DNA from: DASYGT01 sp035999365
GTDB taxonomy: Bacteria > Actinomycetota > Actinomycetes > Mycobacteriales > Jatrophihabitantaceae
Length of the DNA stretch: 64,000 nt
Direction: 5' to 3'
Assembly (NCBI GenBank): GCA_035999365.1
Contig: DASYGT010000050.1
Span: forward strand, 62,001 to 126,000
Every line of letters starts with the position of its first letter. Position 1 is the stretch's first letter. Under the pieces are notes generated by a model. The model was not told where the DNA came from. It worked only from the letters and a program-made list of their open reading frames with translations, and did not search any database. Positions 1 through 8,408 of this stretch are shown piece after piece. The position numbers and the translations under genes were made by a program.

Positions 1-16
1 CTGACGAAGGCTGCCC

Positions 17-1228
17 GTGACCGAGACTCCAGTTCGTGCGCTCCTGCTCGAGCAGATTCACCCCGATGCCGAAGAGATCTTGAGCTCGTCCGGATTCGAG
101 GTCGAAACCGTCGCACGCGCGCTCGATGAAGACGAACTGATCGAACGAGCCAAGGGGCACACACTGCTCGGCATCCGGTCGAAGACACACGTCACTGAAC
201 GGGTGTTCGCGGCGCTGCCCGACCTCGTGTCAGTGGGTGCATTTTGCATCGGCACCAATCAGATCGATCTCGCTGCCGCGTCCGCACGGGGGGTGACCGT
301 CTTCAACGCGCCGTTCTCCAACACTCGATCCGTCGTCGAACTCGCGATCGCCGAGATCATCTCGATGACGCGTCGTCTGACGGAGAAGAACGCGCTGATG
401 CACGACGGGGTCTGGGACAAGTCCGCCGACGGAGCGCATGAGGTGCGCGGCCGAACACTCGGCATCGTCGGGTACGGCAACATCGGAACGCAACTGTCGG
501 TGCTCGCGGAAAACCTCGGTATGCGTGTGCTGTTCTTCGACACCGCGGACAAGTTGTCACTGGGCAACGCCCGGCGCTGCTCGTCGATGCACGAGCTGCT
601 GCAGAATTCCGACGTCGTCACGTTGCATGTCGATGGGCGTGCGTCCAACAGCAACCTCTTCGGCGCGGACGAGTTCGCGGCGATGCGACCGGGTTCGATC
701 TTCCTGAACCTGTCGCGCGGATTTGTCGTCGACTACGCGTCCTTGCGCGCGCACGTCGAATCGGGTCACATCTCGGGCGCGGCCGTGGACGTATTTCCGG
801 TTGAGCCGAAGGGCCGCGGCGACGAGTTCGTCTCTGAGCTTCGCGGACTGGCGAACGTGATCCTCACGCCACACATCGGGGGCTCGACCGAAGAGGCGCA
901 GCGCGACATCGCACGCTTCGTCGCCGGCAAGTTCCGCGACTACGTCCACGAGGGCTCGACGTCGATGAGCGTCAACTCGCCGGGTCTGGACCTTTCCCGC
1001 CGTGACGGGACGCTGCGACTCGCCTATCTGCATCGCAACGTGCCGGGCGTGCTGGCGACGATCAACGGGTTGCTGGCCGAGCACGCAGTGAACGTCGAAG
1101 CCCAGTTGCTGGGCACTCGCGGTGACGTCGGGTACGTGGTCACGGACAGCGCGAGCGGCGTGACACAGGCGATCGTCGACAAGATCCGGTCGATGCCCGA
1201 GACGTTGCGGCTGCGCGTCCTGTTCTGA
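17..1228 (+). CDS. serA: D-3-phosphoglycerate dehydrogenase, SerA-type with C-terminal ACT domain
   Basis: The 403-residue protein is a D-2-hydroxyacid dehydrogenase that would oxidise 3-phosphoglycerate to 3-phosphohydroxypyruvate, the first step of serine synthesis, in the cytoplasm. The NAD-binding glycine motif GIVGYGNIG lies near residue 150, a catalytic-type Arg follows in LSRGF, a Glu in VFPVEP, and the catalytic-type His is His286 in TPHIGGST. The last ~75 residues (from RLAYLHRNVPGVLATIN) form an ACT domain, as in the ~410-residue enterobacterial SerA, so serine feedback is likely. The start is the GTG at 17; only 16 bases precede it, so an earlier start cannot be excluded. The gene stands alone here, 171 bases before the acyl-CoA dehydrogenase. 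Other hydroxyacid dehydrogenases are possible, but length and ACT domain favour SerA. Confidence 0.85.
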   Translation: MTETPVRALLLEQIHPDAEEILSSSGFEVETVARALDEDELIERAKGHTLLGIRSKTHVTERVFAALPDLVSVGAFCIGTNQIDLAAASARGVTVFNAPFSNTRSVVELAIAEIISMTRRLTEKNALMHDGVWDKSADGAHEVRGRTLGIVGYGNIGTQLSVLAENLGMRVLFFDTADKLSLGNARRCSSMHELLQNSDVVTLHVDGRASNSNLFGADEFAAMRPGSIFLNLSRGFVVDYASLRAHVESGHISGAAVDVFPVEPKGRGDEFVSELRGLANVILTPHIGGSTEEAQRDIARFVAGKFRDYVHEGSTSMSVNSPGLDLSRRDGTLRLAYLHRNVPGVLATINGLLAEHAVNVEAQLLGTRGDVGYVVTDSASGVTQAIVDKIRSMPETLRLRVLF

Positions 1229-1333
1229 GCCGGCCCGCACGAGGCCACTCGAGTTCTAGCCTCCGGCCCGCGACACGTGTGACCGCGCGCACAGCAGCGC
1301 TTGCCGAAGCTACTCGTGGGTAATATCCTGGAA

Positions 1334-1349
1334 GTTACCGGCGAGTAAC
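1334..1349. promoter_or_regulatory. Inverted repeat upstream of the acyl-CoA dehydrogenase gene
   Basis: GTTAC-CGGCGA-GTAAC forms a 5-6-5 inverted repeat 50 bases before the start codon. Its size and place suit a TetR-family operator, as is common for fatty-acid oxidation genes. No regulator gene lies beside it, so the ligand and protein are unknown. Confidence 0.4.
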
Positions 1350-1399
1350 AACCGCCGAGTGAGATAGCGGGATAGCGGGAACGACCAGGAGAGGCGGCC

Positions 1400-3238
1400 A
1401 TGGGCCACTACAAGAGCAACGTCCGCGATATCGAGTTCAACCTGTTCGAGGTCTTCGGCACGGACAAGGTTCTCGGTACCGGACCCTTCGCCGACATCGA
1501 CGAGGACACCGCCCGCGGCATCGTCCGCGAGGTTGCCAAGCTCGCCGAGGGTCCGCTGGCCGAGTCATTCGCCGACGCCGACCGCAACCCACCGGTGTTC
1601 GACCCCAAGACGAACTCGGTGACGATCCCTGAGTCCTTCAAGAAGTCCTTCAAGACGTTGCTCGACAGCGAGTGGTGGCGTCTGGAGACGCTGCCCGAGC
1701 TGGGTGGACAGCTTGTTCCCCGCACAGTCGTGTGGTCCGTCGCCGAGCAGGTGCTGGGCTCGAACGCGGCGCTGCACATGTACATGGCCGGGGCGCCCTT
1801 CGCCGGAATCCTGTACGCGAACGGCAACGACACGCAGAAGAAGATCGCGCAGCACATGGTCGATCGGCATTGGGGCGCGACGATGGTGCTCACCGAGCCG
1901 GATGCCGGTTCCGACGTGGGCGCCGGACGCACGAAGGCCATCGAGCAGCCAGATGGCACGTGGCACATCGAGGGCGTCAAGCGCTTCATCACCTCGGCGG
2001 AGCACGACCTGACCGAGAACATCATCCATCTTGTGCTGGCACGCCCGGAGGGCGCCGGCCCGGGAACCAAGGGCCTGTCGCTGTTCGTCGTGCCGAAGTT
2101 CCACTTCGATGCCGAGACGGGCGAGATCGGCGAGCGCAACGGTGTCTATGTCACGAACGTCGAGCACAAGATGGGGCTCAAGGCGTCGACCACCTGCGAG
2201 CTGCGGTTCGGCGAGAACCCAGGCGATCCCGCCGTGGGATGGCTGGTCGGTGACGTGCACGACGGCATTGCGCAGATGTTCCAGGTGATCGAGCACGCTC
2301 GGATGATGGTCGGTACGAAGGCGATCGCGACCCTGTCGACCGGCTATCTGAACGCTCTTGACTTCGCGAAGACTCGAGTGCAGTCGGCCGATCTCACACA
2401 GGCGTCCGACAAGACGGCGCCGCGCGTCACGATCATCAATCACCCGGACGTCCGCCGCGCCCTGATGTTGAACAAGGCGTACGCCGAGGGCATGCGTGCT
2501 CTCGTGCTGTACACCGCGACGGCGCAGGACCGGATCATCATCGGTGAGCACGAGGGCGCCGATATCTCACTCGACGAGGCGATCAACGATCTGTTGTTGC
2601 CGATCGTCAAGGGTGCCGGATCCGAGCGCTCCTACGATCAGCTGGCCCAAGCACTGCAGACCTTCGGTGGTTCTGGCTACCTGCAGGATTACCCGCTCGA
2701 GCAGTACATCCGGGACGCCAAGATCGACACGCTGTACGAGGGGACCACGGCAATCCAGGGTCAGGACTTCTTCTTCCGCAAGATCGTGCGGAACAAGGGT
2801 GCTGCGCTCGGTGCGCTGTCGGCCGAGATCACCGAGTTCCTCGAGTCGATCGAGGGCGAGGGGCGGCTGAAGGAAGAGCAAGCCACGCTCAAGAAGGCTC
2901 TCGAGGACTTCGGCGGCATGGTTGCGGCGATGTTCCAGCAGTTGATGAGTGGGCAGGAAGACGTCCGCAACGTCTACAAGGTCGGGCAGAACACCACTCG
3001 CCTGCTGCTCTCTGCCGGTGACTTGATGGTCGGCTATCTGCTCCTGCGCCAGGCGGCCGTCGCGCTCGCCAAACTTGACGACAACGGGTTGTCGACGGCT
3101 GATCGTGCCTTCTACGAGGGCAAGCCGGCCGTCGCGCACTTCTTCGTGCAGACCGTTCTGCCCGAACTCGCTGCCCGGCGACTTGTCACAGAGGGAATCG
3201 ACAACGCGCTGATGGACGTGCCCGAAGCCGCGTTCTGA
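1400..3238 (+). CDS. Acyl-CoA dehydrogenase, FadE5-like long form
   Basis: This 612-residue flavoenzyme should oxidise acyl-CoA to enoyl-CoA in beta-oxidation. It is longer than classical ~390-residue dehydrogenases, like the ~600-residue mycobacterial FadE5 group with an extra N-terminal segment and a C-terminal helical domain. Family motifs are visible: the flavin-contacting TEPDAGSDVG near residue 167, GVKRFITSAEHD, and the catalytic Glu447 in LYEGTTAIQGQD. The ATG at 1400 is preceded by AGGAGAGG (1387-1394) with a five-base spacer, fixing the start. The gene is monocistronic, with an inverted repeat upstream and a strong hairpin terminator at 3254-3289. The substrate cannot be read from sequence. 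Confidence 0.93.
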   Translation: MGHYKSNVRDIEFNLFEVFGTDKVLGTGPFADIDEDTARGIVREVAKLAEGPLAESFADADRNPPVFDPKTNSVTIPESFKKSFKTLLDSEWWRLETLPELGGQLVPRTVVWSVAEQVLGSNAALHMYMAGAPFAGILYANGNDTQKKIAQHMVDRHWGATMVLTEPDAGSDVGAGRTKAIEQPDGTWHIEGVKRFITSAEHDLTENIIHLVLARPEGAGPGTKGLSLFVVPKFHFDAETGEIGERNGVYVTNVEHKMGLKASTTCELRFGENPGDPAVGWLVGDVHDGIAQMFQVIEHARMMVGTKAIATLSTGYLNALDFAKTRVQSADLTQASDKTAPRVTIINHPDVRRALMLNKAYAEGMRALVLYTATAQDRIIIGEHEGADISLDEAINDLLLPIVKGAGSERSYDQLAQALQTFGGSGYLQDYPLEQYIRDAKIDTLYEGTTAIQGQDFFFRKIVRNKGAALGALSAEITEFLESIEGEGRLKEEQATLKKALEDFGGMVAAMFQQLMSGQEDVRNVYKVGQNTTRLLLSAGDLMVGYLLLRQAAVALAKLDDNGLSTADRAFYEGKPAVAHFFVQTVLPELAARRLVTEGIDNALMDVPEAAF

Positions 3239-3253
3239 ACCAGTAGCGGAATC

Positions 3254-3289
3254 GGCCCGCCCTCGTCACGAGGGCGGGCCTTTCCGTTT
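3254..3289 (+). terminator. Intrinsic terminator after the acyl-CoA dehydrogenase
   Basis: GGCCCGCCCTCG and its complement CGAGGGCGGGCC form a near-perfect 12-bp stem, followed by TTTCCGTTT. It begins 15 bases after the stop codon of the acyl-CoA dehydrogenase. Confidence 0.85.
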
Positions 3290-3301
3290 ACCGGCAGTCG
3301 A

Positions 3302-3313
3302 TAGGGTCGACGG
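3302..3313 (+). promoter_or_regulatory. -10 box of a probable leaderless promoter for the phosphatase
   Basis: TAGGGT (3302-3307) is followed by six bases and the GTG start at 3314. There is no Shine-Dalgarno sequence, which fits a transcript that begins at the start codon. Confidence 0.5.
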
Positions 3314-4135
3314 GTGGAGTCGCGCCGCGTTCAGAGTGATCGCTGGATTGATCTCGAGGGCGCCGTCAACGTCCGTGACATGGGCGGGCTCCCGACTCTG
3401 GACGGACAGATCACGCAACGAGATCGCCTCCTCCGCTCGGACAACCTGCAAGGGCTGACCCCGTCGGACGTGCGTGTTCTGGTGGATGAGCACGAGGTGC
3501 GGTCGATCGCCGATCTGCGGACCTCCGTCGAGGTCGCGTACGAGGGTGCAGGCCCGATGACTGCCGAACCCCGGGTGAGCATCCGCAACCTGTCCTTGTT
3601 CCCGGAGGCCGGGCACAACACCGACGTCGCGGCGGTGGACCGTGACGCCCCAGTGGTATTGCCGTGGCAGGAACGGGATGACGATCCGCTGGACGCCGAT
3701 GGCATGCCGTCGGGCGCGGCCGGCTTCTACGTTCGTTACCTGCTCGACCGTGCTGATTCGGTAATCGATGCGCTGCGACTGGTGGCGCACACCGACGGTG
3801 CCGCGTTGGTGCACTGTGCCGCCGGGAAGGATCGGACTGGCGTCGTCATCGCGATCGCGCTGGCCGAGATCGGTGTGGAACGCGGCGCGATCATTGAGGA
3901 TTACGCCATGAGCGCCGAGCGCATCGAGGCAATCTTCGCCCGGTTGCGCGCCTCGCAAACCTATGTGGACGACCTGGCCGAGGAATCGATCGACAAGCAC
4001 CGGCCTCGCGACACCACGATGGTTCAGTTGCTCGACGCGATCGACGCCATTCACGGTGGTGTGCCCGCATGGCTACGCGCCAACGGCTGGACCGAGGATG
4101 ACGCCGCCGCGTTGCGCAAGCACATGCTGGACTGA
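3314..4135 (+). CDS. Tyrosine-protein phosphatase, PtpB/Y-phosphatase 3 type
   Basis: The 273-residue protein carries the phosphatase loop HCAAGKDRTG, with Cys168 as nucleophile and Arg174 as phosphate ligand, after the N-terminal GAVNVRDMGGL segment typical of the tyrosine phosphatase 3 family (PF13350). This family includes mycobacterial PtpB, which acts on phosphotyrosine and phosphoinositides; the loop Lys (GKDR) is typical of that triple-specificity group. No signal peptide is visible. The GTG start at 3314 is placed by the -10 box six bases upstream. The gene lies between a terminator and tRNA-Ser, so it is likely transcribed alone. The substrate is unknown. Confidence 0.88.
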   Translation: MESRRVQSDRWIDLEGAVNVRDMGGLPTLDGQITQRDRLLRSDNLQGLTPSDVRVLVDEHEVRSIADLRTSVEVAYEGAGPMTAEPRVSIRNLSLFPEAGHNTDVAAVDRDAPVVLPWQERDDDPLDADGMPSGAAGFYVRYLLDRADSVIDALRLVAHTDGAALVHCAAGKDRTGVVIAIALAEIGVERGAIIEDYAMSAERIEAIFARLRASQTYVDDLAEESIDKHRPRDTTMVQLLDAIDAIHGGVPAWLRANGWTEDDAAALRKHMLD

Positions 4136-4202
4136 CCTGGCCGGGGGCATGGAAAGATGCGACGAGGTGCGTGCAAGGCACGTTCGGTGCCTTCGGGCAT
4201 CT

Positions 4203-4290
4203 GGAGGGCTCGCATAGTGGCCTAGTGCGGCGGTCTTGAAAACCGCTGTTGGGTGATCCCCAACCGTGGGTTCGAATCCCACGCCCTCCG
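4203..4290 (+). tRNA. tRNA-Ser (anticodon TGA)
   Basis: An 88-base class II tRNA. The acceptor strands GGAGGGC and GCCCTCC pair fully, the anticodon loop CTTGAAA gives TGA (reads UCA), a long variable arm follows, and GTTCGAATC forms the T-loop. The CCA end is not encoded. Confidence 0.97.
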
Positions 4291-4299
4291 CTCAACGAC

Positions 4300-4335
4300 A
4301 GCGGGGTGCCGCACCTTACGGCGCGACACCCCGTT
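4300..4335. terminator. Hairpin between tRNA-Ser and the convergent exported-protein gene
   Basis: GCGGGGTG and CACCCCGT flank a GC-rich loop that can itself pair partly. It lies ten bases after the tRNA and just beyond the stop of the minus-strand gene ending at 4349, so it may stop transcription from both sides. There is no clear T-tract. Confidence 0.5.
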
Positions 4336-4348
4336 GCTCGGCGATGTG

Positions 4349-5158
4349 TTACGGCAGCAACGTGCTCTGGCACTGCCCCGTGCGCATACCGGCGACCAGG
4401 TTCGGTCCACCGCTGGAGTCGCCGACCTGGGGTGCGGGGATGTTGCCCATGCACTTCAGGTCGCCGCCGATCTTGTTCGAGGTGATCTCGTTGCCGTCAG
4501 GGTCGTAGGCGAAGTTGTTGTTCCAGACGACACTGCCGGCGACCTGGTTGCGGATGAAGCCTGTCCAGCAGGTCTGCACCTTCGTCACCGATACCGAGCC
4601 ACCGACGTTGTTGTCCTCGTAGTCGGTGTAGTCCGGGCTGCCCTGCAGGTTCGAGTCGGAGTTGCAGTTGTAGCCGCCCCCACCCATGTTCTGCTTGACG
4701 TCACCCTTGATGTTCGTGCGGTGCACGATCATCGCCTGCGCCGTGTTACCGACGAGCTTGCCGACGGAATCAGACGTCGCCATCGTTCCGTGGACCTGAT
4801 CAGGGTCGTTGAAGCAGATGAACGCTCCGGGCTCGCAACCCAGGATGAGGTCCGCGTAATTGCCGACGGTGAGCGTGCCCTTGACGATCAGGTTCGAGCC
4901 ACCGAACGCCGCGATGAGCACGCCGTTGGTCTTGATGGTCAGGTTGCCCGTGACGAAGACGCTGCCCTGGTCGACGGTGCACACGCCGTTGATCGTCAGG
5001 GTCGTGTAGGGCCCCGGAGCGATCGATCCGCCGTTACAGACACCAGCCGACGGAGCGGCGGACGCCGATCCGGCAGCGGCTGTGGCTACTCCCAAGGCCA
5101 CCATGGCACCGGCCATCACCATGGCGCCGCGCTTGAACAACTTCCTGCTCACGTGCAT
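4349..5158 (-). CDS. Exported beta-helix-like protein, paralogue 1
   Basis: This 269-residue protein starts with an export signal (HVSRKLFKRGAMVMAGAMVALG, cleavage probably after GSASA). The mature part alternates short hydrophobic strands with Gly/Asn turns (VTGNLTIKTNG, VKGTLTVGNYADL), a pattern typical of right-handed beta-helices. It ends with conserved blocks shared with its neighbour: EDNN, TCW-GF-RNQV, NKIGGDLKCMGN and GGPNLVAG-RTGQC. Several Cys residues are conserved between the two and could form disulfides outside the cell. The ATG at 5158 is preferred over an ATG six codons upstream because GAGGGGAAAG sits just before it. I recognise no named family; function unknown. Confidence 0.8.
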   Translation of the reverse strand: MHVSRKLFKRGAMVMAGAMVALGVATAAAGSASAAPSAGVCNGGSIAPGPYTTLTINGVCTVDQGSVFVTGNLTIKTNGVLIAAFGGSNLIVKGTLTVGNYADLILGCEPGAFICFNDPDQVHGTMATSDSVGKLVGNTAQAMIVHRTNIKGDVKQNMGGGGYNCNSDSNLQGSPDYTDYEDNNVGGSVSVTKVQTCWTGFIRNQVAGSVVWNNNFAYDPDGNEITSNKIGGDLKCMGNIPAPQVGDSSGGPNLVAGMRTGQCQSTLLP

Positions 5159-5272
5159 CACTTTCCCCTCGCCCAACCATTGATTAAGAAATCGAAACCG
5201 TGTGCGCGATGCTCCCTTGCGTCACGCAGATCGTCAAGACGTGTGATCTCGGGCGAATGGGGCGGGTAGGAC

Positions 5273-5310
5273 AAAAAGGCGGGGCGCCACGCACATGCGC
5301 GACGCCCCGC
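5273..5310 (-). terminator. Intrinsic terminator after exported paralogue 2
   Basis: On the minus strand GCGGGGCG and CGCCCCGC pair around an inner GCGC stem and are followed by CTTTTTG. It begins 16 bases after the stop of the gene ending at 5326, so the two paralogues probably form separate transcripts. Confidence 0.8.
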
Positions 5311-5325
5311 TCGAGGATGGTGCGG

Positions 5326-6162
5326 TTACGGCAGCGATGTGGACCGGCACTGCCCGGTGCGAACACCCGCGACCAGGTTCGGTCCCCCGTGGGCCAGCGT
5401 CCCGTGGGGGGCGGAGTCGTTGCCCATGCATTTGAGGTCCCCGCCGATCTTGTTGCCGACAATCTCGTTGCCGGACAGCTCGACGCTGAAGTTGTTGTTG
5501 TACGTGACCGTGCCGACGACCTGGTTGCGGAGAAATCCCATCCAGCAGGTGTGGACGTCCTTGATCGTCACCGCGCCGCCGAAGTTGTTGTCCTCGAACG
5601 CCGATATTCCAGGCAGCGAGGGCATCAAGTCGTGGGCCCCGATGAGGTGGGTCTCGGCGATCAGGCACAAGAATTCGCGATCGGCGCCGGTGAAGGTGAC
5701 ATTGCCCTTCACTGACGAGTTGTTCACCTGCACGTCGCGCGCACCGCTGGCGACGAGCTTGCCGCCGATCGAGTGATGCGTGGCCAGCGTCGGGTGCGCC
5801 GGGTTCGGGTCGTTCTCGCAGGCGAAGTCGCTCGGCGCACAACCGAGAACGAGCAGGGCATTGGATCGGACCGTGACATCGCCCTTGACCCGGAGATCCG
5901 AACCGCCGAAGTCGGCTGCCAAGGAATCGCCTGGCTCGATTGTCACGTTCCCGGTCACGTTTACGGTGCCCTTGTCGATCGCGCAGGCGCCCTCGATCGT
6001 CAACGACGTGTAGGCGCCGCTGAGGATCGAACCACCGCTGCACACGCCCGGTGACGGCGCGGCCGATGCCGGGGCAGAGAATGCGATCGCCGCGCCCAGC
6101 CCAAGAGCCGTTCCGACAACCGCCGTTGCGCACCGCTCAAAGAGCTTCTTGTTCGCCAACAC
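5326..6162 (-). CDS. Exported beta-helix-like protein, paralogue 2
   Basis: This 278-residue protein is a paralogue of the gene ending at 4349, with the same order of blocks: signal peptide, strand/turn repeats (VTGNVTIEPGDSL, VKGDVTVRSNALL), EDNNFGG, TCWMGFLRNQV, NKIGGDLKCMGN and GGPNLVAGVRTGQC. An open frame continues far upstream, but the real start is probably the GTG at 6162. GGAGG lies eight bases before it, and the resulting leader (LANKKLFERCATAVVG) aligns with that of its paralogue; the GGAGG would lie inside codons if an upstream ATG were used. Mature Cys positions match the paralogue. Extracellular or wall-associated; function unknown. Confidence 0.8.
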   Translation of the reverse strand: MLANKKLFERCATAVVGTALGLGAAIAFSAPASAAPSPGVCSGGSILSGAYTSLTIEGACAIDKGTVNVTGNVTIEPGDSLAADFGGSDLRVKGDVTVRSNALLVLGCAPSDFACENDPNPAHPTLATHHSIGGKLVASGARDVQVNNSSVKGNVTFTGADREFLCLIAETHLIGAHDLMPSLPGISAFEDNNFGGAVTIKDVHTCWMGFLRNQVVGTVTYNNNFSVELSGNEIVGNKIGGDLKCMGNDSAPHGTLAHGGPNLVAGVRTGQCRSTSLP

Positions 6163-6236
6163 TTCGTTCGCCTCCATGACAGACCGATGGGTATCGACCA
6201 TGGAAACGTCAGGGCAGGTCAGGCGGGTTGCACGGC

Positions 6237-7040
6237 TCAGCGGCCGAGAATCGGCTTGATGCTCGCGATCCAGAGCAGCCACAGCACGCCGATCACCACC
6301 GTGCCGACAAGGGCGGTGAACACGTAGGTGTCGGTGGACGACTCGAGCGGTAGCGCGGCGATGCTCCCCGGATTGCCGTGACGGGAAGCGCCGGTGTCCG
6401 GCGGCAGCGTAATGGTGGGTGTGGGCGCCGACGCGGGCGCGCCCGTGACGGCAGCGGACTGGTGTGGCGTGGTGATCGGCGTGGCGCCGGCCGCCGGCGA
6501 GCTGGGCGCCCCCGCCCCCGCCGCCGTGCGGGACGGGACGGCACCTGGGCTGACAAGGCCGGGACTGTTCCGCTCGTTCGATCCGCCGACCACGATCGAA
6601 GCGTCGAAGTTGCGCGTCGCCTCGACGGTGGACTTGTGGCCGTGATTCAGCACGAAGGCGAACGTCCAGCGCACTGGGTACGCACCGGCCTTGCTCATGA
6701 CAAGTCGGTACGGACTGTGACTGTTCAAAGTCTTGGAATGGGACCCGCCAGGAAGGCCGCTGGAATCCATCGAGACCCGCACCGCGACGTCCTCGCTGAG
6801 GTCGAGATGATCGACCCCCGGGATGAGTCCGGCGAGAAAGCCGATGGTCTGACCGGGATGGGCAGCCATCGTCCACGTTCCGTTCGGCGCCGACGGCGTG
6901 ACTATTCCGGTCAGCCCGAGACGCACCGTGGTGGCGGCGGACTTGCCGCTGGCCGCTGTGGCCGAGCCGCCCCAGATCATCGTGGCTACGGAGACGAGCA
7001 CGGCCATGCCGCCGACGCGACGGGCCGTACTGACCACCAT
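6237..7040 (-). CDS. Exported protein with Pro/Ala linker and C-terminal membrane anchor
   Basis: The 267-residue product has a signal peptide (about residues 1-30), a folded region of ~150 residues (TTVRLGLTGIVTP to DASIVVGGS), an Ala/Pro/Thr-rich linker, and a C-terminal transmembrane helix (TYVFTALVGTVVIGVLWLLWIAS) followed by a short Lys/Arg tail. The layout fits a surface-displayed domain on a stalk. The ATG at 7040 is chosen because a good promoter (TTGACG, 17 bases, GTTAAT) ends six bases before it; an in-frame ATG at 7067 would lie inside that promoter. It is first in a run of three exported proteins transcribed leftwards. Family not recognised. Confidence 0.72.
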   Translation of the reverse strand: MVVSTARRVGGMAVLVSVATMIWGGSATAASGKSAATTVRLGLTGIVTPSAPNGTWTMAAHPGQTIGFLAGLIPGVDHLDLSEDVAVRVSMDSSGLPGGSHSKTLNSHSPYRLVMSKAGAYPVRWTFAFVLNHGHKSTVEATRNFDASIVVGGSNERNSPGLVSPGAVPSRTAAGAGAPSSPAAGATPITTPHQSAAVTGAPASAPTPTITLPPDTGASRHGNPGSIAALPLESSTDTYVFTALVGTVVIGVLWLLWIASIKPILGR

Positions 7041-7046
7041 GCAGGA

Positions 7047-7075
7047 ATTAACGCAAAACTCACGCATTGCGTCAA
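7047..7075 (-). promoter_or_regulatory. Sigma-70-type promoter for the exported anchor protein
   Basis: Reading leftwards, TTGACG (7075-7070), a 17-base spacer and GTTAAT (7052-7047) are followed by six bases and ATG at 7040. This is the best -35/-10 pair seen in the window and implies a leaderless transcript. Confidence 0.6.
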
Positions 7076-7288
7076 GTGTCTGTTAAGTTACGACCTTGCG
7101 CGAGTTCGACCCTGCTGATCAGCAGGCTGTTCGGTCCGCCTACTTGGGGCGACGCTGGGCACTGTCGGACGGCTTCCCGGTGAGGGAGGGAGCCGGGGAC
7201 ACCAGGCGGCGGATGCCAGACGACGCACTCCTGTTTCGGCCTGGCACGCGGGGGTGAGGCTGAACTACGGATGGCTCCGCCGCCCTGA

Positions 7289-8335
7289 TCACCGTGTGTC
7301 GGCGAACCGCCCGACGACGAGCGGCAGGTCCGTGAAGCCGGCAATCCCTGGCGCGGCGGCGACGACCGCAGGGACGGCGTTCACGACGGGCATCGCCGTG
7401 TAGATCTCGCCGAGCCCCATGAACTCGGACTCGGTCCAGTCCGAGCCCGGCAGAACCCGGACCACGGTCCGCACACTCGGCCGGCCGTCGATCTTGATCA
7501 CGTGGCCGTGGGCGAGCCGGAACGGCGGTTCGACAGCTGAGCCCATCGTCCACTGGAACCCCACCGAGATCACGTTGCGCTCACCGATCCAGCCGCGGTG
7601 GTAGCCCTGGACGGCCGCAACCGTCCCTGCGGGTATGCGCATGAAACCCAGGTCGCTGTCGCCATGTGCGGCTCCGAAGACGGCGTCGAAGGTGATCCGA
7701 TCGAGTTCGACTCCCAGTGCGTCAGCGGTCATCGCTGCCGCTTCGGCGAACACCTCACTCTCCCGGCGCACATCCTCCTCGAGCCCGGGAGTATCCGGCG
7801 CCTTGGAGAATCCCATCGCCTCCATCGTCTCCTTCGACGCATAGCCGGAGCAGTCGACCGATTCGGTGACCGTCACCCGGTCGACCCGCTCGCACATCTG
7901 CGTGCTGATGATGGACACGAGGTTCGTGAAGCCGGGGTGCGCGCCGCTACCGAACATGGTCGCGCCGCCCTGCAACGCCGCTCTGCGGACCCGCTCCAGA
8001 TCGGCCGGTGGCAACTTGCCGCCGGTTATCCAGCCTGCGGTCGAGCAGACGTTGACGCCCGCCTCCAGCAGTCGGCACAGCTCGTCGGTGTCCGACCAGA
8101 GCGGGTTGTAGACGCAGGCGTCCGGCTCGAGCGCCAGCAACGCGTCGATGTCGTTCGTCGCCTTGACGCCGATGGGCTCCGGGAGTCGCCCGAGAGTCCC
8201 CGCGTCGACACCTACTTTGTCCTGGGAGTACGCGTAGACCCCGACCAACTCCAGGTCCGGTCGCGTCGCGATCGCGTGCAGGGACCGCCGACCGATGTTC
8301 CCGGTCGTCCACTGGATGACCCTCAGCGCTCTCAT
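7289..8335 (-). CDS. NAD(P)H-dependent reductase of the DapB_N / diaminopentanoate dehydrogenase-like family
   Basis: The 348-residue protein has an N-terminal Rossmann fold (RVIQWTTGNIGRRSLHAI) with the DapB-type order of strands and a C-terminal domain like that of 2,4-diaminopentanoate dehydrogenase. Members of this actinobacterial group are often annotated as dihydrodipicolinate reductase but usually occur with steroid and lipid catabolism genes rather than lysine genes. The ATG at 8335 lies 13 bases from a KstR-type operator (8349-8362) in the promoter region shared with the divergent NTF2-like gene. The natural substrate is not known; a role in breakdown of a sterol or other lipid-like compound is inferred from context. 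Confidence 0.75.
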   Translation of the reverse strand: MRALRVIQWTTGNIGRRSLHAIATRPDLELVGVYAYSQDKVGVDAGTLGRLPEPIGVKATNDIDALLALEPDACVYNPLWSDTDELCRLLEAGVNVCSTAGWITGGKLPPADLERVRRAALQGGATMFGSGAHPGFTNLVSIISTQMCERVDRVTVTESVDCSGYASKETMEAMGFSKAPDTPGLEEDVRRESEVFAEAAAMTADALGVELDRITFDAVFGAAHGDSDLGFMRIPAGTVAAVQGYHRGWIGERNVISVGFQWTMGSAVEPPFRLAHGHVIKIDGRPSVRTVVRVLPGSDWTESEFMGLGEIYTAMPVVNAVPAVVAAAPGIAGFTDLPLVVGRFADTR

Positions 8336-8348
8336 GCTGCGGAGTGTA

Positions 8349-8362
8349 TGGAACGTGTTCTA
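8349..8362. promoter_or_regulatory. KstR-type operator in the divergent promoter region
   Basis: TGGAACGTGTTCTA matches TNNAACNNGTTNNA, the published consensus for the TetR-family repressor KstR of cholesterol-degrading actinobacteria. It lies 13 bases before the DapB-like gene and 46 bases before the GTG of the NTF2-like gene. Confidence 0.7.
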
Positions 8363-8408
8363 GTCTCCGTAAGACGCAACGACCGCACGGGCCCCGACAG
8401 GAGTGGAC

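Noticed and set aside
557..1240. 227-codon minus-strand frame opposite serA
   Set aside because: Shadow of the serA frame with no ribosome site and typical antisense composition.
5326..6876. 516-residue version of exported paralogue 2
   Set aside because: The extra N-terminus runs antisense-like through the neighbouring anchor-protein gene and is Arg/His-rich; a GGAGG followed by GTG at 6162 gives a signal peptide matching the paralogue.
7068..7288. Search for a small gene in the 221-base gap
   Set aside because: No frame with a ribosome site or recognisable product; it holds the promoter of the anchor-protein gene only.
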